Part shown: positions 6,077 to 14,487 of the stretch, one piece after another | How positions within the stretch are numbered: position 1 is the first letter of the stretch | Layout of the letters: the number at the start of each line of letters is the position of its first letter | From: SKKL01 sp046543225 | GTDB lineage: Bacteria; Actinomycetota; Acidimicrobiia; Acidimicrobiales; SKKL01 | Reading direction: 5' to 3' | Length of the DNA: 20,398 bases | Assembly: GCA_046543225.1 (NCBI GenBank) | Contig: JBKGZW010000036.1 | Location: 1 to 20,398 of the forward strand | Translations under genes and position numbers: made by a program | The notes under the pieces: model-generated | What the model was told of the DNA's origin: nothing | Seen by the model: the letters and a program-made list of their open reading frames with translations, nothing else | Databases searched by the model: none

Positions 6077-8766
6077 GCACCTCCCGAGCTCGCGACCACT
6101 TCGTCGAGGCCTGCGGGTTCGAGCTCGACCGCTTCCAGATCGACGCGCTCGACACCATCGACGAGGGACGGTCGGTGCTGGTCGCGGCACCGACCGGATC
6201 GGGCAAGACGGTGGTGGCCGAGTACGCCGTCCACCGCACACTCGCCGACGGGGGGCGGATCTTCTACACCACCCCCATCAAAGCACTGTCCAACCAGAAG
6301 TACCGCGATCTGGTGAGACAGCACGGCAGCGACCTGGTCGGTCTGCTCACCGGCGACAACGTCATCAACCCGTCGGCCCCCGTGGTGGTGATGACCACCG
6401 AGGTCCTCCGCAACATGATCTATGCGCGCTCGGACGCGCTCGTCGAGCTGAGGTGGGTGGTGCTCGACGAGGTCCACTACCTCCAGGATCGCTACCGGGG
6501 TCCGGTCTGGGAAGAGGTGATCATCCACGCCGCACCCGAGGTCGGCCTGGTGTGCCTGTCGGCAACGGTGTCCAACGCCGAGGAGGTGGCGGAGTGGATC
6601 AGCACGGTGCGGGGCCCCACCGACGTCATCTCCGAGCTCTCGAGGCCGGTCGAGCTGATCAACCACTACCTCGTCGGTGATCACCACCACGCGCGGCTGC
6701 ACTTCATCGACACCCTCCCCGAAGGCCGACCCAACCCCGACGGCTCACGCTTCGACGTCGCCCTCGAACGAGGCAGGCGAGGACCGGGGGGAGGTCGCCG
6801 CCGCTGGTACACACCGCGGCGGGTCGAGGTCATCGAACTGCTCGCCGAGCGCAAGCTGCTGCCCGCCATCACCTTCATCTTCAGCCGGGCCGGTTGCGAC
6901 GCGGCGGTGCGGGCCTGTCTCGACGCGGGGCTCCGGCTCACCACCGGCCCCGAGCGCCGACGCATCCACGAGGTCGTCGAGCAGCGGGTGAGCGGGATGA
7001 GCGACGACGATCTCGCGGTGCTCGGCTACGACCGGTGGTTGGCCGGGCTCGACGCCGGACTTGCCGCCCACCATGCCGGGATGGTGCCGCCGTTCAAGGA
7101 AGCGGTCGAGACGCTGTTCACCGAGGGCCTGGTGAAGGCCGTGTTCGCCACCGAGACCCTTGCGCTCGGCATCAACATGCCCGCCCGCTCGGTCGTGATC
7201 GAGAAGCTGTCCAAGTACAGCGGTGAGCGCCACGAGTCGCTCACCCCGGGGGAGTACACCCAGCTCACCGGCCGGGCCGGGCGCCGGGGCATCGACGAGG
7301 TCGGCCATGCCGTGGTCCTGTGGTCGCCCTTCGTCACCTTCGACGAGGTCGCCCGCCTCGCCTCCAGCCGCAGCTTCGAGCTGTCCTCGGCGTTCCGTCC
7401 CACCTACAACATGGCGGCCAACCTGGTCCGCCGGTACGACCCCGATGAAGCGGTCGAGCTCATCGGTCGCTCCTTCGCCCAGTTCCGCACCGACCGGTCG
7501 GTGGTGGCACTGGGACGGCGCCTCGACGACCGGTCCCGCTCCCGTGAGCGCGCCGAGGCCGAGGCACAGTGCGAGCTGGGCGACGTCCGCGAGTTTCGCA
7601 GCCTCCAACAGGAGGCCAAGCAGGCGCGTCGGCCCGCGCCGGCACCTGAGGCCGAGGTGGCGGCGGCCATGGCCGGGCTCCGACCCGGCGACGTGCTCAT
7701 GGCACCGCGGGGGACCGGTGGTGGCACCATCGCGGTCCTGAGCGTGGCCGAGCGCCGTGGGGGAGGGGTGAGGGTCAAAGCAGTGGGACAACCCCGCCAC
7801 CTGCTCACCCTCGGTCCCCGCGACTTCGCGACCGTCCCTGAGGTCGTCGGGCGTGTCGAACTGCCCGAACCGTTCACCCCCACGAAGCGACCGTTCGTGA
7901 ACGAGGTGCGCCGTCGATTGCGTCGCGCCGACATCGTCCCACCCGACCGCTCACCGTCGAGCGGGGGCGATGAGGCCCGGCCCACGGGCGAGAAGCCGGC
8001 GCGCACCGCCGTGCGAGACCACCCCGTGGCCCGCTGTCCCGAGCTCGACCGGCATCTGCGGGCACTGCGTCGGATCGACCGGATCGACCGCGAAGCCGCC
8101 AGTCTCGATCGGCGGCTCGAGCACCATGCGACCTCCCTGTCATCGCAGTTCGAGGCGCTGTTGGGCGTGCTCGAGGCGTGGGGCCATCTCGACCGCTGGC
8201 ACCTCACCGCCGCCGGGGAGCTGCTGGCGCGGGTGTACCACGAGTGCGATCTCCTCGTCGCCGAGTGCCTCCACCGGGGCCTGCTCGACGAGCTCGACCC
8301 GCCGACCCTGGCCGGTGTCGTCGCCTCGTTCACCTACGAGCACCGCAGCAGCCAGCCGCCTCCCGATCCCTACTTCCCACCCGGGCCGATGCGCCAGCGC
8401 GTCGGCGACATCGCGCGCGTGGCCCGACGCCTCAACCGCGACGAGACCGCGGCCGGCATCTCGCTCACGCGTCCTCCCGATCCGGGGTTCTCGGCGCTGG
8501 CCCACGGCTGGGCATCGGGTGGCCGACTCGGCGACGTGCTCGGCGAGGAACTGATCACAGGTGGGGACTTCGTGCGCAACGTCAAGAACCTGATCGACCT
8601 GCTCCGCCAGATCGGCCACATCGCGCCCGACCCCGACACCGCCACCGCAGCCAGACAGGCCGCCGAGGCGCTGTTCCGTGGGGTCATCGCCAGCTCGTCG
8701 GCGGTCACCGCACCCGAGTCGGACACCTCCGCCGCGAGCACCGGCGGTGGCGAGGTGGGGTCGTGA
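6073..8766 (+). CDS. helY: Ski2/Mtr4-like DEVH-box RNA helicase HelY
   Basis: A superfamily 2 helicase of the Ski2 class, expected to unwind RNA in an ATP-dependent way during RNA processing or decay. The 897-residue length fits actinobacterial HelY (M. tuberculosis Rv2092c). Motifs in order are: Q-like FELDRFQIDAL (16-26), Walker A APTGSGKT (39-46), DEVH at 132-135, SAT at 163-165, the AHHAGMVPPFKEAVE region, TETLALGINMPAR, and motif VI QLTGRAGRRG at 397-406. The C-terminal third has the DSHCT/ratchet-like helical domain (about 720-885). The GTG at 6073 overlaps the tatC stop, and the stop overlaps the next GTG at 8763. Nothing indicates truncation. Confidence 0.93.
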   Translation: MSTSRARDHFVEACGFELDRFQIDALDTIDEGRSVLVAAPTGSGKTVVAEYAVHRTLADGGRIFYTTPIKALSNQKYRDLVRQHGSDLVGLLTGDNVINPSAPVVVMTTEVLRNMIYARSDALVELRWVVLDEVHYLQDRYRGPVWEEVIIHAAPEVGLVCLSATVSNAEEVAEWISTVRGPTDVISELSRPVELINHYLVGDHHHARLHFIDTLPEGRPNPDGSRFDVALERGRRGPGGGRRRWYTPRRVEVIELLAERKLLPAITFIFSRAGCDAAVRACLDAGLRLTTGPERRRIHEVVEQRVSGMSDDDLAVLGYDRWLAGLDAGLAAHHAGMVPPFKEAVETLFTEGLVKAVFATETLALGINMPARSVVIEKLSKYSGERHESLTPGEYTQLTGRAGRRGIDEVGHAVVLWSPFVTFDEVARLASSRSFELSSAFRPTYNMAANLVRRYDPDEAVELIGRSFAQFRTDRSVVALGRRLDDRSRSRERAEAEAQCELGDVREFRSLQQEAKQARRPAPAPEAEVAAAMAGLRPGDVLMAPRGTGGGTIAVLSVAERRGGGVRVKAVGQPRHLLTLGPRDFATVPEVVGRVELPEPFTPTKRPFVNEVRRRLRRADIVPPDRSPSSGGDEARPTGEKPARTAVRDHPVARCPELDRHLRALRRIDRIDREAASLDRRLEHHATSLSSQFEALLGVLEAWGHLDRWHLTAAGELLARVYHECDLLVAECLHRGLLDELDPPTLAGVVASFTYEHRSSQPPPDPYFPPGPMRQRVGDIARVARRLNRDETAAGISLTRPPDPGFSALAHGWASGGRLGDVLGEELITGGDFVRNVKNLIDLLRQIGHIAPDPDTATAARQAAEALFRGVIASSSAVTAPESDTSAASTGGGEVGS

Positions 8767-9374
8767 CGATCCGCAAGGGCCGTGACTGGGGGAGACCGGC
8801 GACGCTTCCCGACGACGGCGTCATCGTCACCAGCGACGCCCAGGCGCGAGACATCGTCACCGACGCCCGCCGTGCCCAGCGACCGGTGCCGGTGCTCGGT
8901 CTGGTCGCCGGAGACCTCGCCCGGTCGGTCGGTGCCACCGGCGACGAGGAGCGGCTGCGCTCCGACCAGGCCCACGAGGTGGAGGTCGATCTCGGCTCGG
9001 TGCTCATCGACGGCACGCTCCACTGGTTCGTCGCCCACCTGGTGGCCCGGCACCGGTGGTGGGCGGGCCGGTTCGTGGTGGCGATGAACGCCGAGTACCT
9101 CGGGTCGTGGAAGATGGCGCCACGGGCCCACCCCAACGACGGGCGCCTCGACGTGCTCGACGGCTCGCTCAGCATCGACGATCGCCTGAAGGCCAGGGCG
9201 CGGCTCCCACGCGGTGAGCACGTGCCCCATCCCCGGATCGCCACCCGCCAGGTCAAGGCCCTCCAGGTCAGCTTCGAGCGCCCCACCGAGGTCTACCTCG
9301 ACGGTCGTCGATGGGGTCGAGCCCGGCATCTGAGCATCCGGGTCGAGCCCGACGCGCTGCGCTGCGTGGTGTGA
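8763..9374 (+). CDS. Stand-alone lipid-kinase C-terminal (YegS_C-like) domain protein
   Basis: The 203-residue product resembles only the C-terminal beta-sandwich half of diacylglycerol/YegS-type lipid kinases. Residues about 100-135 (FVVAMNAEYLGSWKMAPRA, then NDGRLDVLDG) match the N-A-x-x-x-G-G-x-x-M-A-P and DGxLD pattern of that domain. The C-terminal part has RGEHVPHPRI, VYLDGRRWG (177-185) and RVEPDALRCVV, matching the closing strands. The N-terminal nucleotide-binding GGDGT module is absent. The Glu usual in the family's L-D-G-E motif is Arg182 here, so kinase activity is unlikely. The GTG start overlaps the helY stop (GTGA), and the frame is open upstream inside helY without a better start. 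It is the last gene of the tatB-tatC-helY unit. The fold assignment is inference from motif order. Confidence 0.7.
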   Translation: MTIRKGRDWGRPATLPDDGVIVTSDAQARDIVTDARRAQRPVPVLGLVAGDLARSVGATGDEERLRSDQAHEVEVDLGSVLIDGTLHWFVAHLVARHRWWAGRFVVAMNAEYLGSWKMAPRAHPNDGRLDVLDGSLSIDDRLKARARLPRGEHVPHPRIATRQVKALQVSFERPTEVYLDGRRWGRARHLSIRVEPDALRCVV

Positions 9375-9389
9375 CCCTCGCGACAGCCC

Positions 9390-9395
9390 TATGGT
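9390..9395 (+). promoter_or_regulatory. -10 box TATGGT of the M20 gene
   Basis: TATGGT ends 6 nt before ATG 9402, with no Shine-Dalgarno motif. It lies in the 27-bp gap after the tat-helY operon and marks a new transcription unit. Confidence 0.55.
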
Positions 9396-9401
9396 GACGC
9401 C

Positions 9402-10601
<1,200 letters not shown>

Positions 10602-10631
10602 CCGCGACCGGTGCCACCATCCCTGACTCGC

Positions 10632-10679
10632 CCGGTGTGGTCCGGTGCCGACGCCGCTCACCGCCGGTGGTCACCGGTG
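10632..10679 (+). repeat. Two CCGGTG-N4-CCGGTG elements upstream of the ThyX-like gene
   Basis: CCGGTG occurs at 10632, 10642, 10664 and 10674, forming two pairs with 10-nt internal spacing, the pairs 32 nt apart. A fifth copy is at 10608. Ten-nt spacing is one helical turn, as expected for a dimeric regulator, but the hexamer is GC-rich and could recur by chance. Confidence 0.4.
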
Positions 10680-10680
10680 G
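10661..10680 (+). terminator. Hairpin downstream of the M20 gene, over the -35 region of the next promoter
   Basis: CCGCCGGT (10661-10668) pairs with ACCGGTGG (10673-10680) around the loop GGTC. This gives 8 pairs including one G-U. It lies 60 nt after the M20 stop and 16 nt before the TATTGT box, so it could end the M20 transcript or act as an operator. No U-tract follows. Confidence 0.35.
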
Positions 10681-10696
10681 CGCCCTCCCCAGGGCC

Positions 10697-10702
10697 TATT
10701 GT
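10697..10702 (+). promoter_or_regulatory. -10 box TATTGT of the ThyX-like gene
   Basis: TATTGT ends 8 nt before GTG 10711, without a Shine-Dalgarno motif. It decides the start at 10711 over the in-frame upstream start at 10645. Confidence 0.6.
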
Positions 10703-10710
10703 CGGTCGCC

Positions 10711-12345
10711 GTGACCGTCTACGTGGCCGAGGAGTTCTCCGCCGAGGAATCTGAGATCCTCCGGCGCTACTTCACCAACCTCGATGGGCCCGTGTTCGCA
10801 CTGGTCAACCTCCCCGAGGTCGTCAAAGGCGCGCTGTTCGCCCGGTACTCCCGCTCGGCCAAGAGCCTGCGCCGCCTGTTCCTCGACGAGTTCGTCGGCG
10901 AGCTCGACATCGCGGGCGACCAGACCATCGACGCCACCGTCGGACTGCGCCGGGCCGAGGAGCTCTACGACCGGGTCTTCTTCGAGTACGGCGACGACTC
11001 GGTCGCCCAGCTGGGCGGGGTCCACCTGGCCTGCGAACAGGCGTCCAACCTCCTCACCAAGGTGCTCGAGTGGGGTCGGCTCATGTCCTACCTCGAACAG
11101 TCGACCCGCTACATCTCCTACGACTCCCGGATCGGCGGCCGCTACCGCTACCACCGCGATCCCGAGGTGTTGAGCTCCCCGCTCGGCACCCGCTACGTCG
11201 GCGACATGGATCGCCTGTTCGACACCTATGCCTCGCTGGTGCCGCGGATGCAGGAGTGGTATCGCAGTGTGCACCCCAAGGATCCGAGCGACTCCGATCT
11301 GGTCTACCGGCAGGCGATCAGGGCCAAGGCCTTCGACACCCTCCGCGGCATCCTGCCCGCCGCCTCGCTGTCCAACGTCGGCATCTACGGCACGGGTCAG
11401 GGCTATGAACAGCTGTTGTTGCGGATGAGGGCCCACCCGCTGCCCGAGGCCCGCGCGTATGCCGATCTCATGCTCTATGAGCTGCGCAAGGTCATCCCCT
11501 CGTTCCTCAAGCGTGTCGACCTCCCCGGCAGGGGAGAGGTGTGGAGCGACTACCTGTCCAGCACCCGCCAGGACATGGAGCGGTTGGCTTCGGGGCTCAC
11601 CGAGCGACTCAGCGGGGTCGGTGACCAGACTCCAGGCAGCTCGAACATCGGCGAACCCCAGGTGACCCTCGTCGACTACGACCCCGACGCCGAGATCAAG
11701 CTGGTCACCGCGGCGCTGTATCCCTATCTCTCCATCTCCGAGACCGAGATCGAGCGCCTGGTGGCCGACATGACCGACGCCGAGCGGTCCGAGGTCCTGC
11801 GCACCTACACCGGTGACCGGACCAACCGACGACACAAGCCCGGCCGGGCCCTCGAACGACCCACCTACCGCTTCGACGTCGTGGCCGACTACGGCGCGTT
11901 CCGAGATCTCCAGCGACACCGCATGCTCACCATCGAGTGGCAGCAGCTCAGCCCCGCCCACGGCTACACCCGGCCCCCCGAGCTCGACGCCGCCGGCGTG
12001 GGCGACGAGTTCGACGAGGCCATGGAGCGGTCCGCCGCGCTGCACGACGCCATGCTCGGCCCCTTCCCGGATCGGGCCGCCTACGCGGTGGCCCTCGCGT
12101 ACAGGGTGCGGTTCTCGATGCAGCTCAACGCCCGCGAAGCCATGCACATGCTCGAGCTGCGCACCACCCCTCAGGGGCATCCCGCCTACCGGTCGGTGGC
12201 CCACCAGATGCACCACCACATCGCCGACACCGCCGGTCACCGCGCCATCGCCGCCATGATGAGCTTCGTGGACCACTCCAGCGAAGCCGACCTCGAGCGA
12301 CTCGACGCCGAGCGACGGGCCGAACAACGCCGGATGGGATCCTGA
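10711..12345 (+). CDS. Double-length ThyX-like (FAD-dependent thymidylate synthase family) protein
   Basis: The product is 544 residues, about twice the usual ThyX length (220-250), and reads as two ThyX-like halves. ThyX makes dTMP from dUMP using FAD and methylene-tetrahydrofolate, with the signature RHR-X7-S. In the first half the equivalent stretch is WGR-X7-S (121-133, WGRLMSYLEQSTR): Ser131 and Arg133-Tyr134 are kept, but the Arg-His is lost. In the second half it is RHR-X7-Q (402-412, RHRMLTIEWQQ): RHR is kept, but the Ser is Gln. A second conserved ThyX segment is in the second half, with LNAREAMHMLELRTTPQGHPAYR. Each half alone therefore looks inactive; a composite site or a non-catalytic role is possible. 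The frame opens upstream at 10645, but the GTG at 10711 is favoured by the -10 box. It has its own promoter. Confidence 0.8.
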   Translation: MTVYVAEEFSAEESEILRRYFTNLDGPVFALVNLPEVVKGALFARYSRSAKSLRRLFLDEFVGELDIAGDQTIDATVGLRRAEELYDRVFFEYGDDSVAQLGGVHLACEQASNLLTKVLEWGRLMSYLEQSTRYISYDSRIGGRYRYHRDPEVLSSPLGTRYVGDMDRLFDTYASLVPRMQEWYRSVHPKDPSDSDLVYRQAIRAKAFDTLRGILPAASLSNVGIYGTGQGYEQLLLRMRAHPLPEARAYADLMLYELRKVIPSFLKRVDLPGRGEVWSDYLSSTRQDMERLASGLTERLSGVGDQTPGSSNIGEPQVTLVDYDPDAEIKLVTAALYPYLSISETEIERLVADMTDAERSEVLRTYTGDRTNRRHKPGRALERPTYRFDVVADYGAFRDLQRHRMLTIEWQQLSPAHGYTRPPELDAAGVGDEFDEAMERSAALHDAMLGPFPDRAAYAVALAYRVRFSMQLNAREAMHMLELRTTPQGHPAYRSVAHQMHHHIADTAGHRAIAAMMSFVDHSSEADLERLDAERRAEQRRMGS

Positions 12346-12397
12346 CGCCGAGGCGGCGGGACTGACCCGACCCGATACCATGCCAGGCCGGCAACCG

Positions 12398-12413
12398 GGG
12401 CAGTTCGCTGCCC
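12398..12413 (+). terminator. UUCG-loop hairpin after the ThyX-like gene
   Basis: GGGCAG (12398-12403) and CTGCCC (12408-12413) form a perfect 6-bp stem closed by TTCG, an exceptionally stable tetraloop. It lies 52 nt after the stop and upstream of the next -10 box. No U-tract follows, so termination is inferred from stability and position. Confidence 0.5.
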
Positions 12414-12440
12414 GTTCGCTGCACCCCGGTGCGGTGTGCC

Positions 12441-12446
12441 TATGAT
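12441..12446 (+). promoter_or_regulatory. -10 box TATGAT for the 12507 unit
   Basis: TATGAT is the closest match to the TATAAT consensus in the window. It is 60 nt before ATG 12507, giving a leader of roughly 50 nt, unlike most neighbours. Confidence 0.5.
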
Positions 12447-12497
12447 CCGGCCGCAACCAGCATGACCTCGCACCCACCTCACGCCTGAACCAGCACC

Positions 12498-12502
12498 AAG
12501 GA
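12498..12502 (+). promoter_or_regulatory. Shine-Dalgarno AAGGA for the 12507 gene
   Basis: AAGGA is separated by CGAC from the ATG at 12507. This fits a leadered transcript from the TATGAT box. Confidence 0.5.
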
Positions 12503-12506
12503 CGAC

Positions 12507-12983
12507 ATGGCTGACGACGACCTGCCCGACGAGGCCCTCGACGACGAGGAAGAACCCGATGATCCCGATGTCGAGGATCTCGACGACGACCTCGACGGCG
12601 ACCTCGATGGCGAGCTCGACGAGGCGCTCCCCATCGCCGACGACGCCGAGAGCGACGACGACGAGGACGACGACGAGGAAGACGTCGATGCCGCGGCCCG
12701 TCGGCGCCCGCGCAAGGACGACGAGGACGACGAGGAAGAAGAAGACGTCGATCCCGACGATGTCGAGGCCGATCTCGACGCCATCTTGAAGGATCGCATC
12801 GCTGCCACCGACGACGAGGACGAGGACGAGGACGAGACCCCGGAACCCGAGTCCAACGCCGAACCCGGCAACCGGATCCAACCCCGACGCCCGGGTGAGT
12901 TCTTGTGCCAGTCTTGTTTCCTGGTGAAGCACCCCTCCCAGCTCGCCGATCCTGACGCCATGTTGTGCAAGGACTGCGTGTGA
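12507..12983 (+). CDS. Acidic protein with C-terminal DUF4193-type zinc ribbon
   Basis: A 158-residue protein. Residues 1-120 are extremely acidic and low in complexity, dominated by Asp and Glu with a short basic break (RRRPRK near 65-70). The last 30 residues form a zinc ribbon: C134 and C137 in EFLCQSCFLVKHPSQL, and C154 and C157 in LCKDCV. This C-terminal module matches the actinobacterial DUF4193 family (EFxCxSCFLVxHxSxL...CxDC), whose function is unknown. Mycobacterial members are about 100 residues with a milder acidic part, so the acidic arm is expanded here. The Asp/Glu codon run makes the complementary strand look like a Ser-rich open frame, which is a shadow. It is the first gene of the unit 12507-14462. 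Confidence 0.8.
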   Translation: MADDDLPDEALDDEEEPDDPDVEDLDDDLDGDLDGELDEALPIADDAESDDDEDDDEEDVDAAARRRPRKDDEDDEEEEDVDPDDVEADLDAILKDRIAATDDEDEDEDETPEPESNAEPGNRIQPRRPGEFLCQSCFLVKHPSQLADPDAMLCKDCV

Positions 12984-12987
12984 TCCC

Positions 12988-13542
12988 ATGAGCTCCTCTC
13001 GCCGTACCCCGCTCGACTCGTTGCTCGACGTGGTCGTCTACGCGCCGATCGGCGCCTTCTTCCACGGGCCCAAGGTCGTCAGCGAGCTGGCCGAACGGGG
13101 ACGCGGCGACCTCGACAACGCTCGTGCGGTGGGCACCATGGCCATCGCACGCGGGCGCCAGGAGGCCGAGCAGCTGCGATCGGTCGCCGCCGAGCGGATG
13201 GAGGAGGTGCTGGTGGCCGTGGCTCGGGCCGCGGGCGCGCCGCTGGCCGGGACCGACGCCCCTGACGAGTCCGAGACCGCCTCCACATCGCCCCCCTCGC
13301 CGGCCAATGCACCTCGGTCGCCCGAGACCACACCATCTCCCGGCCTGCGCGTCGTCGACGGCGACGCGCCTGGAACCGACGAGTTGCCGATCCCCGACTA
13401 CGACAACCTGTCGGCCTCCCAGGTCGTCCCCCGTCTCGACGATCTCGCCGAGGAGGAGCTCGACCGGGTCCAGGCATACGAGCAGGCGCACCGCTCGCGC
13501 ATGACCATCCTCAGCCGCATCGCCCAGCTCCAAGCCAGCTGA
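12988..13542 (+). CDS. Conserved actinobacterial protein of unknown function
   Basis: A 184-residue protein in three parts. Residues 1-80 form a helical region (VVYAPIGAFFHGPKVVSELA, then RGRQEAEQLRSVAAERMEE) similar in feel to short membrane-peripheral proteins of actinobacteria. Residues 85-130 are a Pro/Ser-rich linker. Residues 133-184 form a compact helical domain (PIPDYDNLSASQVVPRLDDL, then EELDRVQAYEQAHRSRMTIL). I recognise the last motif as recurring in many actinobacterial proteins but know no function for it. The ATG is 4 nt after the upstream stop, so it is translated as part of the same unit. A link to lipid droplets or the membrane surface is only a guess from the amphipathic N-terminal region. 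Confidence 0.75.
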   Translation: MSSSRRTPLDSLLDVVVYAPIGAFFHGPKVVSELAERGRGDLDNARAVGTMAIARGRQEAEQLRSVAAERMEEVLVAVARAAGAPLAGTDAPDESETASTSPPSPANAPRSPETTPSPGLRVVDGDAPGTDELPIPDYDNLSASQVVPRLDDLAEEELDRVQAYEQAHRSRMTILSRIAQLQAS

Positions 13543-13545
13543 GCG

Positions 13546-14046
13546 GTGGAGGAGACGGCCCGCACCGCGACCCCCGGCGATCTCGAGCGCATCGCCGAGC
13601 TGGCATCGGCTGCCATCGCCGAGCTGACCCCCAGCCGTGGCGGTGCGATCTGGGCTCGACGCGAGGCCCGTCCGGCACCGGTCGAGACCTCGCTGTCGGC
13701 GGCGATCGGCGACCCGGACCACCACGTGGTGGTCGGCGAGCTCGACGGGGTCGTCGTCGGCTACGCCGCGGTCCGGATCGAGGTCCTGCGAGATGGCGGC
13801 CTGCTGGCGAAGCTCGACGATCTCTACGTCCACCCCGAGGCCCGAGGGGTCGGGGTCGGCGAGACGGTGATGAACGCAGTGCTCGGCTGGGCCGACGAAC
13901 GGGGCTGTCTCGGCATCGACAGCCTTGCGCTGCCGGGGAACCGAGCGACCAAGAACTTCTTCGAATCGTTCGGGCTCGTGGCCCGAGCCATCGTGGTCCA
14001 CCGGCCCTTGGCCGGCTCCAACCCGTCCGGGAGCGTCGAACCATGA
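13546..14046 (+). CDS. GNAT-family N-acetyltransferase
   Basis: It transfers an acetyl group from acetyl-CoA to an amine of an unidentified acceptor. The 166-residue protein has the GNAT core order: HHVVVGELDGVVVGYAAVR (beta strands 2-4), then LDDLYVHPEARGVGVGETVM. The acetyl-CoA pyrophosphate loop R100-G-V-G-V-G105 is in that segment. Later come IDSLALPGNRATKNFFESFG with the Asn and the Tyr/Phe segment of motif B. The GTG start is 3 nt after the preceding stop, and a purine-rich run (GAGCGGTGGAGGAG) surrounds it. It ends in an ATGA overlap with the Nudix gene, which suggests the two are co-translated. Confidence 0.85.
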   Translation: MEETARTATPGDLERIAELASAAIAELTPSRGGAIWARREARPAPVETSLSAAIGDPDHHVVVGELDGVVVGYAAVRIEVLRDGGLLAKLDDLYVHPEARGVGVGETVMNAVLGWADERGCLGIDSLALPGNRATKNFFESFGLVARAIVVHRPLAGSNPSGSVEP

Positions 14047-14462
14047 CTGCGGACAACCCCCCACTCATCGAGCTGTGCGTCGGCGCGGTGGTGGTCGACC
14101 AGGGACGGCTGCTCATGATCCGGCGCGGCCACGGACCCGCGGCGGGGGAGTGGGCCATCCCCGGGGGCCGGGTCGACCCTGGGGAGACCATCGCCGAAGC
14201 CGTGCTGCGGGAGCTGGCCGAAGAGACCGCCATCGAAGGGTTCTGCGGCGACCTCATCGGCTGGGTCGAACGCATCGACGACGACCACCACTTCGTGATC
14301 CTCGACTTCGCCGTCACCTGCCTCGACCCCGGCGAACCCGTCGCCGGCGACGACGCGGCCGAAGCGGCCTGGGTGCCTCTCGACGAGGTCGTGGAGCGCA
14401 GATTGGCCGCGGGGCTCGAGCAGTTCCTCTACGAGCACCAGATCATCGACCGGGTGCTCTGA
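14043..14462 (+). CDS. Nudix hydrolase
   Basis: Hydrolyses a nucleoside diphosphate linked to another moiety (substrate unknown), typically with Mg2+. The 139-residue protein has the Nudix box at residues 42-64 (GRVDPGE-TIAEAVL-RE-L-A-EE-TAI). All metal-binding glutamates are present (Glu48, Glu57, Glu60, Glu61). The penultimate Gly of the consensus GX5EX7REUXEEXGU is Ala63, a mild deviation seen in active members. The segment AWVPLDEV near the C terminus is typical of MutT/ADP-ribose-type Nudix proteins. The start overlaps the acetyltransferase stop (ATGA 14043-14046). The gene ends 18 bp from the convergent crotonase. Confidence 0.9.
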   Translation: MTADNPPLIELCVGAVVVDQGRLLMIRRGHGPAAGEWAIPGGRVDPGETIAEAVLRELAEETAIEGFCGDLIGWVERIDDDHHFVILDFAVTCLDPGEPVAGDDAAEAAWVPLDEVVERRLAAGLEQFLYEHQIIDRVL

Positions 14463-14474
14463 CCACATCCACGA

Positions 14475-14487
14475 CCGCTGCTAGCGG
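14475..14487. terminator. Short dyad at the Nudix/crotonase junction
   Basis: CCGCT (14475-14479), loop GCT, AGCGG (14483-14487). It is symmetric around the crotonase stop codon (CTA on the plus strand, 14481-14483), so it could act in both directions. The stem is only 5 bp. Confidence 0.3.

Noticed and set aside
10699..10707. TTGTCGGTC resembling the PafBC damage-regulon element (TTGTCRGTG)
   Set aside because: No TANNNT box follows at about 8 nt, and the match overlaps the gene's own -10 box and spacer. It is probably chance.
12479..12970. Ser-rich minus-strand open frame opposite the acidic protein
   Set aside because: Poly-Ser is simply the complement of the Asp/Glu codon repeats; the plus strand has a ribosome-binding site and a zinc ribbon.
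10696..14064. 1122-codon open frame on the minus strand across the ThyX-like and downstream genes
   Set aside because: It lies antisense to four well-supported genes. It consists of GC-driven shadow frames with Arg/Gly/Val bias and shows no recognisable domain.
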